Assembly: GCA_022494885.1 (NCBI GenBank)
Contig: JAGVSM010001191.1
Span: 248,001 to 312,000, forward strand
DNA length: 64,000 nucleotides
From: Micrasema longulum
Lineage: Eukaryota > Arthropoda > Insecta > Trichoptera > Brachycentridae
Reading direction: 5' to 3'
Each line of letters begins with the position of its first letter. The stretch's first letter is position 1. Shown piece by piece: positions 11,611 through 21,779 of this stretch. Made by a program: the position numbers and the translations under genes. The notes below the pieces were generated by a model. It saw nothing but the letters and a program-made list of their open reading frames with translations. It ran no database searches and was not told the origin of the DNA.

Positions 11611-12180
11611 AATATAAGTACCTATGTTCGAACTTCCAAAATTTTTGATTTTGAAAATTTCATGGACAGTTAAATATAACTCCGTTAACAACCAATTGTA
11701 ATCGGCGTCCTAATGTCTTGCGGGTACTCTATTTCACCAATATAATAAATTAAGCTTTTTGACATATCTCTGGGAGAAAAAAATAACAAATATTTAACGA
11801 GATTTTTTTTTTTAAACGTGTTAGTATAATAATAATTTTCTAAGAAGGTACTAAGAAAGCCCTTTACTTTCTCAGGACCATGTCTATGGATTCGCGAACA
11901 GCCTGATATTGATTTTAAATTAAGAGTAGCAGAATTCCATGCTCTGGATTTGAAATGTGGTTTCTTTGTAGAAGGCTTTCATTGGTTGATATTAAAATAA
12001 ACAGATCACGATGTGTACTTAAGAATTCTACCATTGTTTACTTAGAGGCCAACTTTAATCATTGTACTAGGATGAAATTATTACAAAAATATCATCTTTG
12101 TTGTACATCAATATTGGATTCAAATCTACGTAAATATTTATTCGCATAGTGTTTGAACAATTTGATTTTGTTTTTACCCT
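11611..12180. other. CASK intron, no recognised feature
   Basis: AT-rich sequence. A 64-codon open frame at 11955-12149 has no recognisable family motif and no coding-like composition. Confidence 0.35.
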
Positions 12181-12184
12181 CTCA

Positions 12185-13240
12185 ACAATATTATGTTGTT
12201 AACATATTACAACATAAACGAAAAAAAAATAAGAAAAGGTAATATAGAAGTCTAGACATGTACAGGGTCTATGGCGAAATAATTTAATTAGATGAATCTC
12301 ACCCGCATAAATAAAGGTCTCAGCTCTTTAACTTCACAAACATCAATAGATGAAATAATTGAAGGAATATACATTTTTAAATATGGGTGGAATGGTGAAT
12401 GTTACACAGTGTGTAAAGTGGCTACTTAAACCAGCCATTGACAGGTCATAGGCCCTGTAGATGCCTAGATTAGATTTTTGGTGTAAGTCTTTATAGTTTT
12501 AAAAATTTACTAAGAAAGACCAGATTTTGTCTTGAGGTAGTAATTTATTTTTTTTGGCCTAGCTTAAATTTTATTTATTTTTATTTTACTTTATTAGTGC
12601 CTGTATCTATTATAGTAAAATTGTATTTACCATCGTTGGAATGGACTGCATAAATCCGTCAAATAAATAAATAAAGAAATTACCTTCTCTTAAATGTTCT
12701 TCATCTATTTTGTAATATGTTAGTGTGAGCAGCTACCCAGGGAGTTGAATCCAGTCCTTGTCTACAATAATTTGGACAAACTCTAAATATTGCTGATAAA
12801 TCCACCTGGTCCATGAAGAAGTATAGAAATTGAAAAAATAACCTTTTTAGGCGATGCCTAGGTGAAATAATTTAATTCGATCAATCTCGCCCGCATAAAT
12901 AAAGGTTTTAGCTCTTTAACTTCACAAATATCAATAGATTAAACAATTGAAGGAATATACATTTTTAAATATGGGCGGAATGGTGAATGTTACACAGTGT
13001 GTAAAGTGGCAACTTAAACTAGTCATTGACATGTCATAGGCCCTGTACATGCCTAGATTTCTATATTACCTTCTCTTAAATGTTCTTCATCTATGTTGTA
13101 ATATATTAGTGTTAGCAGCTCCCCGGGGAGTTGAATCCAGTCCTTATCTACAAAAATTTGGACAAACTCAAAATATTGTTGATAAATCCACCTGGTCCAT
13201 GAAGAAGTATAGAAATGGAAAAAATAACGATAAAAATAAT
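12185..13240 (+). mobile_element. F1 repeat, two tandem copies
   Basis: Two direct copies of an F1 unit of roughly 400 bp follow each other. Each contains TGAATCTCACCCGCATAAAT (or a near variant), AATGGTGAATGTTACACAGT, GACAGGTCATAGGCCCTGTA, TTGAATCCAGTCCTTGTCTA and TCCACCTGGTCCATGAAGAA in the same order. The first copy is interrupted by the insertion at 12474-12677. The open frame at 13049-13276 is a by-product of this repeat. Confidence 0.75.
12474..12677 (+). mobile_element. LINE 3'-tail insertion inside F1
   Basis: Comparison with the tandem neighbour (13059-13070) shows that F1 is uninterrupted there from GATGCCTAGATT into ATTACCTTCTC. Here about 200 bases intervene, ending in GTCAAATAAATAAATAAAG. 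An (AAAT)n end fits a 5'-truncated LINE or SINE inserted after F1 had duplicated. No clear target duplication is visible. Confidence 0.6.
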
Positions 13241-13244
13241 TTTT

Positions 13245-14339
13245 TTTCGTTAAATGTGGGTGTAGGGATTCTTTAAAAAAATTCGTTTCATTCCATTTTT
13301 ACCACCTACACACAAGCATCTAAAATAGACGCTTAGCGGATTACTCCATTAAAATAATTAAGTAAATAAGGTAAAATCGGTCGTGGCTTCTCTTTTGTAT
13401 AGATTTAACTTTAGAATAAGTTTAATGTCACTGTCTACATTACCTTTTAAATATTAAATTTCTTAGATTTTTAATTTAAAATAAATTATTCTGGGTTTTG
13501 TGCCGTGTGTTGTTTACGCTCTTACCGCATGTCGATCCGAAACGTTGGAAAAGAGACACAGCTTAATAACCAAGAAAAACTAATTGTGTTTTTTAACATA
13601 GCATATTAATAAAATAAAATTTGTAACCTTTCAATTTACGTTTCAATAATTTTATACTTCAAGTAGATGGTAGTGATTTTGTCCAATATAGTATTTTTTT
13701 CTCTCAAATCTATCGATAAAAAACTAATACTTCAGTATTTACATTTTTTACTTTAATATCTAAAAAATACTTATTGGTTATGGAAAGCAAGTTGTGGAAA
13801 TGAATAAAAAATGTGAAAATTTACATATGCAATTAATAATAAAAATACTCGTAATTTGTGTTATAAAGATTTTCTTCATAATTGTATATTTTTAGGGTGT
13901 TAGTGATAATGGAAAAATGTAAATTAATGACTCGTTTTTATTAATAAATATTTACATACTTCGTGCAATTTAATAAAGGTCAACCAAAGGTTAAAGAGTA
14001 TTAAGACAAACAAACCAATGAAAATTTAATTATTTAAATTGAAATAATTGTTGGTTTTGTACCATGAATGAATAAACCAGTTTAATGACACCATAATTTT
14101 ATATTACGTATATGTGGGACACCATAACAACAAAATGTTTCCCATTTTGTCGAAAAGATTATTTAATAATACATTTGATGTATTTTTTTACTGCATACAC
14201 GGAAGGCCAACTGACATATTTATCGAAAGCAAACAAATATAAATCTATAAGTATTAAAACTAATCGAGCGCTAAATAAATTCGAAGTAAATTTAAATAAA
14301 TTTTTTGAACCCAAGTAAAAACAGTATTCCTATTTTAGT
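13245..14339. other. CASK intron, no recognised feature
   Basis: AT-rich sequence. A 68-codon open frame at 14112-14318 has no recognisable motif. Confidence 0.35.
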
Positions 14340-14575
14340 TAGGATTACTGTATAATTGTTTTCTATTTTTCACTTTATTTTGTATACATTTTTTTTGTTT
14401 TCATATATATTCAAAAACATAAAAATTCATTTTACCAAATAACTATAACAGTTTAAGCCTTTCTCCAAGCACAAGGGCTCGTTTCTTTTTCGGAAAGTTA
14501 CAGTTTTAAAATTAAGTAAATATATGAAAGTAGATTGTAATAGAAAAAAAACATGTTTCATTTTATGTAACTATG
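14340..14575 (+). mobile_element. Relic of a pogo-like element (same family as 61977-62926)
   Basis: CTCCAAGCACAAG, the following TCTTTTT..GGA.AGTTACAGT and the later GAAAGTAGAT align with 62712-62790, inside the pogo-like element. Neither terminal repeat is evident here. Confidence 0.5.
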
Positions 14576-14867
14576 TATATTAATTAATACAAAATATTTT
14601 TTTTAAAACTTGACGTAATTTCTCTGTAGGGATAGTCAGAGAAGATAAAATGCCATATCACACTGTCTTTAGATGCAGACCTCGCTTCTCTACAATTATA
14701 CATGTTCTCATACACGCACGCCGATTATTCCGACTTTTGACACGTCCATCTTCAAGTAATTGTTAGAATCGGTCATGCCAAGTCTTTCTTTTTGGTCTCC
14801 CTCTATTTTTGCATCCGTCAACATTTGTATTTATTTATATTTTTATTTATTTTTGTTTGCATCACAA

Positions 14868-15046
14868 CAGGCCAGGGGGGGGCAATTACAGTGGTGAATT
14901 ACGGCACAAAACGCCCAGGCTTGAGAAAAATCACATTATCATTGTTTGTGTTCTCACCGGGAATCGAACCCGAAACCTTCCGTGCCTTAACCACTACACT
15001 ACACTAAGTGTCTTAACCACTACACCACGGAGGCTGCCTTATGTGT
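14868..15046 (-). mobile_element. SINE family S2 (tRNA-headed), minus strand
   Basis: The reverse complement starts GCCTCCGTGGTGTAGTGG (A box), then TTTCGGGTTCGATTCCCGG (B box), and then the body words CTCAAGCCTGGGCG and GTAATTCACCACTGTAATTG. It matches 33993-34172 on the + strand. The A-box region is partly duplicated (TTAACCACTACAC occurs twice). Confidence 0.85.
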
Positions 15047-15059
15047 AATTATTTATGTC

Positions 15060-15205
15060 CTTATGCGTCATCTTATTTATGGTCATGTCGTTCTTTCGCT
15101 GTCTATTCGCTCTACAGCTTCAAACCGCAGAACTCCTTTCTTGATTTTGTCGATATTGCTCATTTTAACCTTACATAATCTACTGATCTCGGCATTCATT
15201 TTATC
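15060..15205 (-). pseudogene. LINE polymerase C-terminal fragment, minus strand
   Basis: The minus-strand reading gives N-A-E-I-S-R-L-C-K-V-K-M-S-N-I-D-K-I-K-K-G-V-L-R-F, then E-R-I-D-S-E-R-T. It aligns with the same segment at 50683-50870 (N-V-E-I-R-K-L-C-K-T-E...D-K-I-K-K-G-A-L-W-W-F-G-H). This is a dead 3' fragment. Confidence 0.6.
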
Positions 15206-15261
15206 GTACATAATATACTTTAAAAAAACACCCTCTACTTTAATAATTAATACCAGTTGAT

Positions 15262-15400
15262 TTGTGTTGTGGTCCTGTGGTAGAACTCTGGACTCGCGGA
15301 CTCCGAATCAGAGGTCCGAGGTTCAAATCCAGCTCTACAACTTGTTTCTTATATTCTAACATGATTATTACAACGAACCGAAAATGGTCTCAGTGCGGAA
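15262..15400 (+). mobile_element. SINE family S3 with very tRNA-like head
   Basis: 15268-15342 looks like a decayed tRNA. GTTGTGG at the start pairs with CTACAAC at the end (one G-T pair). A box CTGTGGTAGAACTCTGG and B box GAGGTTCAAATCC are present, and CTCCGAA occupies the anticodon-loop place. The T stem does not pair well and the body continues into S3 sequence, so I call it a SINE head and not a working tRNA gene. Confidence 0.65.
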
Positions 15401-16397
15401 AAAAATTTCTGGGTCATACGAATGCAAATCATAATTTCAAAAAAAATCATTACAGTACTGGTTATCAGGGGCGAATATGTACGTTTCAGTTCTTTTAGCA
15501 CCAAAAATACATTTTTTAGGGAAACAAATACTTTTAACGCTGTTTTTTAAGACAATTGTTCCTCTTTACACCTCTATTGACCGTAATTAGATTTAATCAT
15601 CACCCACAGAGAAAAAAATATATTAACGACCTTCTGTTTCTATTTACCGTACAAAAATATGAATAGGGAAAGTAGTGGGGTCAATAGAGACAGTAGATTT
15701 TTTTGAAATAATATTGTTTCTTGGGGGAAAAACAAAACTAATATTTATTAAATTAGTATACCAGGAAATCTATTTATTTAATCTGAGATAATAACAAACA
15801 CAGAACAGTAAAACTGGATAGTGAAATAAAATAAAATAGAATTTAAATTTTTATTTAAAAATGTAAAAATTATTAATAAATGGGGGGCTGGAAGATATTT
15901 CTTTTAGCAATAAGTCCGCCAAAGCACTTATTTTATGTACTTGAAATTTTAAATAAATCAATTTCATTGCACGACCCACAAAAACTAGGTCCATGCACTC
16001 TCGTCTCTATTTGCAACCCAACTCGTCTCTAATCACCCTTTAGCTTGTCTCTATTCGCGCTATAACTGGGTTATACTTGTAAGTATACATGACAGTATAA
16101 AATAATTTATAATTTTATTTGACGAACAACATTTGGCCTTCTTTATAAAATTGTTATTTATAGTAGGTAAAATATATGATATTTAATAGGTTTACAACCG
16201 ATGTTATATTTTACCCGTTAAATTAAACACTTTAAACCTTAAAACATTTTAAAATGTACTTTTGTATTGGTTTTTTATTACTGTTATTAGTATTTCCAGA
16301 TGAGAAAATATATGACATTTTAAAAACAAAACAGAATTTAAGTCATAAACTCTAGCCAAAATAAAGTTATATGATTTTTCATTTTTCCTGGCGAACG
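15401..16397. other. CASK intron with an RTE-like LINE tail
   Basis: 15888-15955 (GGCTGGAAGATATTTC, TAGCAATAAGTCCGCC, ATTTTATGTAC) resembles the conserved 3' end of RTE-type LINEs and the copy at 39106-39165. The remainder is unassigned. Confidence 0.45.
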
Positions 16398-17157
16398 TAC
16401 TGGTCGATTAACTAGAGCTGGCGCGTTCGCAAAGAAACGCATTTAAAACCAACGGGATGATAATCCGTGTTAGATAAGAGGGTTGTGTATATGAAAAAAA
16501 TACAATGCAGTTAAGAAAATGTAATATTTTACACAAGTACATTTTTCATTGATATTTCGTGTTCATAATTTTCGACAAACTTTATTATGAAAAGACTAGT
16601 TTTTTGGGGCCATTTTTGGCCAAAAAAATTTTTTGGGAGCGTCACATTATTATTTAAATATTCGACATTTTCTTAACTGATTGTATCTGCTTTGCTCTAA
16701 TCCAAAAGGGATTTTTAAAAACATAGCGTATTTAACTAAATTTGAATATTTAGGTTCACATTAAAAATCTGTTTGGGTAAGTTTTGCGAACCCGCCAATA
16801 CTAGATAATCGGCCAATACATGATTAGATTAAATGAAAAAATATGTTTATAAACCAGTGTTTTTAATTCATAGCTAAGCATTGAATATATATTTTCATAT
16901 TTTTACTCAAAAGAATCGCAGCAAAGTTCAAATGAACGCAAAAGCATCCGGTGTATATTTTATTACCATATTATTAGCAACTAACGAAGCAATAGTAGTC
17001 ATGTCACGCTCATAAGCGTGTCTGACCGCAAGAGAGAGAGAAATTATGTTCATAATGCGTAGGCCGTGCGATGTGATACCATACGCTTATGGACAGGTAC
17101 TACAAAATGTGTTGTGTAAGTTTTGCGAACGCGCCAGTTTTAAATAATCGACCAGTA
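16398..17157. mobile_element. Non-autonomous DNA transposon with ~38-bp terminal repeats, internal third repeat
   Basis: TACTGGTCGATTA plus CTGGCGCGTTCGCAAA on the left mirrors TTTGCGAACGCGCCAG plus TAATCGACCAGTA on the right. A third right-type end (TTTGCGAACCCGCCAATACT, then ATAATCGGCCAATA) lies at 16783-16818. The element may therefore be composite, or a shorter form (about 420 bp) may sit within it. TA at both ends suggests a TA target. Confidence 0.75.
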
Positions 17158-17229
17158 TTTATTCACCCCAAAGTCCCTATTCACTGAAAATTGTGGTACG
17201 TATTTAATCCTGTGGTGATTTATTTTCAG

Positions 17230-17337
17230 ACACAACCAGACTTCCGAGAGCTGAAGAAGAGAATGGCAGGAATTATTATTTTGTCACTCATGACGAAATG
17301 ATGGCTGACATCGCAGCTAACGAGTATTTGGAATATG
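17230..17337 (+). CDS. CASK: CASK exon: guanylate-kinase-like domain, second exon in window
   Basis: Acceptor TTTTCAG ends at 17229 and donor GTATGT starts at 17338. The exon completes the His codon split by the upstream intron, then reads [20 protein letters not shown] and on to N-E-Y-L-E-Y, ending with the first base of a Gly codon. N-G-x-x-Y-Y-F-V and E-Y-L-E-Y-G are hallmark GMP-binding-lobe motifs of guanylate kinase folds (Y-Y-F-V-S/T and F-L-E-Y/H), here in CASK form. The length of 108 bases keeps the phase (1 to 1). Confidence 0.95.
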
Positions 17338-18295
17338 GTATGTAACAAAACAAACAACTTTAGAAAATGTTTTCCGACAAATTTAAACACTTTTTTATGG
17401 GGGTGGTGTATCACCATTTTGCTGTTTTGTCAATGGCACGTTTTTCGTAGGTGGATATCACAGGCGAAAAAGGTGTATTTTATTCAATTCTAACAAGAAT
17501 AGGAAGTTTAGGAGAATTTAGTAGGATTTGCGTGTTGCGAAGGGGAATATTTGGATATTTTAGAGAGAAAGGAACAGAATCTATTATTTATTGAGCACTA
17601 GATGAATAATGCCGTTCAGATCCTCCTTACGCAGAAGACACTCACACGTTGGGAAGACGAATACCTTTATCCTTGCTAAATGGGATTTCTAACCACAATT
17701 CTTTAATCGCATGTAACTAATCTTATATGAATTTATTTATTTTACACATGTTTCTATCTTACCACTCACTAACGATTTTTTAAAGGCCAAGTATTAACAT
17801 CAGAAGTAAAAACTCTTTTAATTTTAAACACTTCCAAAAAAAAGAATAGATTCCAAATCGTTTTTTAAGCCATTTGGATTCTATACTCGATGGTGATTAA
17901 TTTTATAACGCTCAATTTCTTTACCGTGACCGGCAGAGAGAAGTTTTTGAGATGGACTAACAGACACTTTTTTTTCTCTTTTAAAGTTAAAAATATTATT
18001 CGCCATATGATCCATATTATATACTCGTATATTATAGCTTTGGATTTTTTTAGCAATAATTACTTTTGTCGAAATTTGTATTCGAAAAAAAAATATATAT
18101 TTTAAAATAAATTAAACTAACATGAAACACTTATACATACGAGTAATAACTTCATCGATAGAATTTGGTCATTTTTGGTATTAATAATAGTTCTTTTTTT
18201 TTTATTTCATATAGATCATGGAAATGTGTTTCAGAACAAAAATAGACTTTATTTATAAATGCCCACGGGGCTTTAATATGGTTATAAACGTATCA
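17338..18295. other. CASK intron (4.0 kb), first part
   Basis: No coding or repeat family recognised. Open frames on both strands at 17865-18105 are AT-driven. Confidence 0.35.
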
Positions 18296-18415
18296 GAATC
18301 GGGTTTTGGTCTCGCGGTAGTGTTGTGGATACACGGATCATAACTTGATCCCCATTTTTCTAACACAAGTCATTTATGACTTTTAGAAAATGGACTCAAA
18401 ATATATATAAATGAT
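18296..18415 (+). mobile_element. SINE family S3, degenerate copy
   Basis: GGTCTCGCGGTAGTGTTGTG corresponds to the A-box region and TTAGAAAATGGACTCAAAAT to the body word seen at 15379-15392. The B box is poorly kept. Confidence 0.4.
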
Positions 18416-18476
18416 AAGAACTCAAATGTTTCTTTCCCAAGTGATAAATTAGGGTTTTTTTTTATTTTAATGCACT

Positions 18477-18632
18477 AAAATATTTTCAACATTAAAAATA
18501 TTAAAATAATTTCAATGTTTACGATATTAGAATATTTTCAACATATAAGGTATTATAATTTTTTTCATGGTTAAAATATTAGAATATATTCACCATTTAA
18601 TATGTTCGAATATTTAAGTAATTTGAATATTT
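18477..18632. repeat. Tandem repeat, 26-bp unit x 6
   Basis: Six back-to-back units of exactly 26 bases starting at 18477, 18503, 18529, 18555, 18581 and 18607. The shared pattern is (A/C)GAATATTTTCAaCATtt-AaATATT. Units differ by point changes, with no length change. Confidence 0.85.
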
Positions 18633-18795
18633 TTATATCTTCTAACTACTCGTATTTAAGCAGGTTTCAAGGTAGTTTAATGATCTCATTTCGACTTATC
18701 CATTTGAATATTTAAGGCATACATCACGTCAAAAAAACTGTCTTTCCCACGTAGTTAGTCATACAAGGCAAACATTAGTTCCAGAAAAGTCAAGT

Positions 18796-19216
18796 CAGTA
18801 GAACTCCAACTATCCGAACTCCGACTACCTGAGACGCTATCAGAATTTCAGAAAAAAAATTAAGACGTAAACGTACTGCGATTTGCAAAATAATGACTTA
18901 GCTGCCCGAAAACGGATGATGATAGTCAAAAAGATTACTTTGACAGAGATGTTTAGCAAGAAATGACTTTTATTTAGAATACGGGACGTATATACTGTAC
19001 TAATGTACAGCACTTATAACTACGCTTAGCATGTAAAAGTTTTGCCTTTTCATTTAATTAAATAAAAGCTCATTCTTCGCTTTTAGTAATTCATTTTTAT
19101 ATTCAACATACCTTTACATACAGGAATTAATTAAAATAGACCCTTTTTTCGGGAAAAAAACAAATTATCCGAATAGGCTCCTGTCCCAATTTATTTGGAT
19201 AGTTGGAGTTCTACAG
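18796..19216. mobile_element. pogo/Tigger-like MITE
   Basis: The left end CAGTAGAACTCCAACTATCC is mirrored on the right (GGATAGTTGGAGTTCTACAG). Such termini, together with the pogo-style C-A-G-T-A-G-A start, fit the Tc1/mariner-related pogo group. TA follows the right end; the left flank is GT, so the TA duplication is damaged. It carries no transposase. Confidence 0.75.
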
Positions 19217-19380
19217 TATTTTTACTTTCATAAATTCCTCTTCGCTGGCAGAGTAATAATAGTGGTATAAAAAATACCCGATTTAAATATGAATAGAGTT
19301 ATTTTTTATAACCCTATTTATATTTTAATTGGGTATTTGCACTTTTTTATTATAATTATAAACTAAAAATTGCAACGTAA

Positions 19381-19650
19381 AGGTTTTTTTCTGTGCGACG
19401 TCGGATAAATTTTCTACATTGATTTAAATTACGCATATTTTGAATTACCTAAAAACGAGACGTTTTGCGCCCTATGGGACAAAAGACCCGTATTACATTA
19501 CCGTACCATACTAGTACGCAATGTGTGTTGGAAGCACACTCGGCGGCCATGATGTGTGATGTCAAAATGACGTGACGCCAATTGCGAGCTGATTTGTAAG
19601 TACTTGTTCTTAAACCCGAAAATTATAAATGAAAACGTGGTTTTTATTCA
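19381..19650 (+). repeat. Dispersed repeat R2, copy 1
   Basis: Aligns with 23625-23895 in the same orientation. Shared words are TCGGATAAATTTTCTACA, GTACGCAATGT, GGCGG.CAT, GTGA(T/C)GTCAAAATGACG and the AACCCGAAAATT/AACTCGAAAATT end. It is locally GC-rich and CpG-rich. No terminal repeats or coding content were found; the class is unknown. Confidence 0.7.
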
Positions 19651-21051
19651 TTGATAGTTAGGTTTATCATTAAAATCGTAAAAATCCGTTCTAAACATTT
19701 TTTATTTGGTTCCCAATTTGTGAAAATACCCTGTTATAATTATATTACCAACACAATTACTTCTGTCTTTTTCAACTGCTCAAAACACGCACGGTTTAAA
19801 ATAAATTTCATACCAACGAATGTTTCGTGCTCTCAGAAATAGAATCCTAAATTATTTACCATAACTGGTCTCAGATATTTTCAGTCTTAACACGTACTGA
19901 CTTCGATTACTTTTTGTACCTTATGTCTCAATATTGGTCAAAAACAGATGAGATCTTTCGTTAATTCAAATTTAACCGTTTTTATTCATGACTTCTTACG
20001 TACAGGGTTTATTTACGTGTCATAAAATTCGTTTAAACCTCCTTTTTAGGGGTAATTTTCCTAAAACCAATATCTTAAGTATCTGTGTACCTACCAGATA
20101 CCGCCATATTCCCAATCTTACCTTTAAATTTAGTACTAAACAAAAAACCCTCTCATTAGATATGCGCAGATGTATGTGAACATATTTATTTTTTTAATTC
20201 ATTTTTCCAACCAGAATAATTTAAATGAAAACAACGCATACATAAAAAATCGACATATATAATTAAGTACATTAAGGGATAAACCACGTAAGTCACATTG
20301 AACAAAATTTAAAGAAACGAGATTTTGTGATTGTGCTATTTCCAAAACACCATAACTTTTTAACAAAATTAAATAATTTCCACCTATAAAGAACTTTCAA
20401 TGATAAATAATGTTTTTATCTAACAAAAAAAACACATTTTTCACAATACTCTCCTAAACTTTGCAAATAATCTCTTAGGAATAAATCTTAGTTAAGAAGT
20501 ACACATGTACAATTTATTTTCATTGTATACAGGATAAGATATTTTTTTTAATATTTAGAAAAACAACGACAAACGTAATTCTTTATATTTTGTGTAATTC
20601 TACAATTGAAGATATATGCATGTGAATTGTATCGACAAATTGTATGTTTTCTAGTACGTATCATTGTTGAATTACTTTATAAAATAAAATTAAATGTAAT
20701 AATTGAACATATTAAAATAGCGTATACTACTGATGTTGTTTTCACTAACACAAACAAAGCGAACTTCAGATTTTTATTATAACTTAAATAAGCATTTTTA
20801 CGACGAATGTGGACTGCCGTGTTAAATTCTTCAAAGCACAGATATTGTATTTGCATTTTTAAAATTGTTGTATTATGTTGTTTTTTTATTATTTCATCAA
20901 TGTTGTAGGTTTGTTCAGTTTTAATTACAATTCCAACCTTTAATAAGTGGAAATAGCACACATAAACGAGGTTTATTTGAAAATAACCCTTTTTTTACAA
21001 TTAACATTTTCTGACCCCGAATGAGGAAACCGATTGGAGTTAAGTCCGCTT
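19651..21051. other. CASK intron, no recognised feature
   Basis: Several short open frames occur (19651-19842, 19988-20179, and 20677-20961 on the minus strand) without recognisable motifs. AT-rich. No repeat family was identified. Confidence 0.35.
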
Positions 21052-21280
21052 CGTTGTGTTATGATTGGCGCGTTTACCCACTATAGTTTAAGTCCCGGGT
21101 TCGATTCCCGGGATGGTTAGCATAAAATATTGATTCTACACTGCAATATTTCATGTTCCTGGACATGTAACAGATGATCGATATAAGCTGCATTTGGTGT
21201 TCCATGGAGTGCCATATGCACCATCGGGTGCAGACAAGAGTATGATTGTAGCATATAAATGTCGTGTTGAAGTTTGAAAA
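21052..21280 (+). mobile_element. SINE family S1 (tRNA-headed)
   Basis: B box GGTTCGATTCC at 21098-21108 within CCCGGGTTCGATTCCCGGG. The body follows (AATATTTCATGTTCCTGGAC) and then the S1 3' words (AAGCTGCATTTGGTG, AGTGCCATATGCACCATCGG, GTGCAGA). The A box is decayed. Confidence 0.75.
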
Positions 21281-21357
21281 AAATAAAAGGCCAAAAATGT
21301 ACTTACGAATTATTAAATTTGTATTAGTATTTTAAATGTATTTTTTGTTATTTCCAG

Positions 21358-21533
21358 GCACCCACGAAGACGCTATGTATGGCACCAAACTGGAGACCAT
21401 CCGAAGGATCCACGCAGAAAGGAGAATGGCCATCCTAGACGTGGAACCTCAAGCCCTCAAGATACTTCGGACTGCTGAGTTTGCGCCCTATGTTATCTTC
21501 ATAGCCGCCCCCGCTCTGCAGAATATTAACGAT
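21358..21533 (+). CDS. CASK: CASK exon: guanylate-kinase-like domain, third exon in window
   Basis: Acceptor TATTTCCAG ends at 21357 and donor GTAAGA starts at 21534. It completes the split Gly codon, then reads [43 protein letters not shown], and ends N-I-N-D at a codon boundary. H-E-D-A-M-Y-G-T corresponds to the Y-G-T GMP-contact motif, and L-D-V-E-P-Q is the CASK version of the guanylate kinase L-D-I-x-x-Q segment. Base composition is visibly more GC-rich than the flanking introns. An open frame reading on past the donor to 21626 is intron read-through. Confidence 0.95.
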
Positions 21534-21779
21534 GTAAGACTGTTTCCGGTTATATTTATTGGTTTTTATTTTACCCTTTTTTTACCCTTAAAGGTCAGCG
21601 GCGCTGCGCTACATTTCGCTTACTAATCATACTACAAATTATTGCAGTAGCGCGGCGGTACATTTTATGAACTATTTTCATTCATATTGTGAATATATTG
21701 TCACACTCTCTGTATTGTGAGGAGGCAGAAAAAAGGCTTTAAAAGGTTCTGGGTGCATGGTATTCTCAAATCACGCAGC

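Noticed and set aside
15268..15342. Functional tRNA gene
   Set aside because: T stem does not pair and the sequence continues into a SINE body shared with other copies.
20677..20961. 94-codon minus-strand frame in a CASK intron
   Set aside because: No recognisable motif, AT-driven composition, ends in a hydrophobic Ile/Leu/Val run common by chance here; not enough to call a gene.
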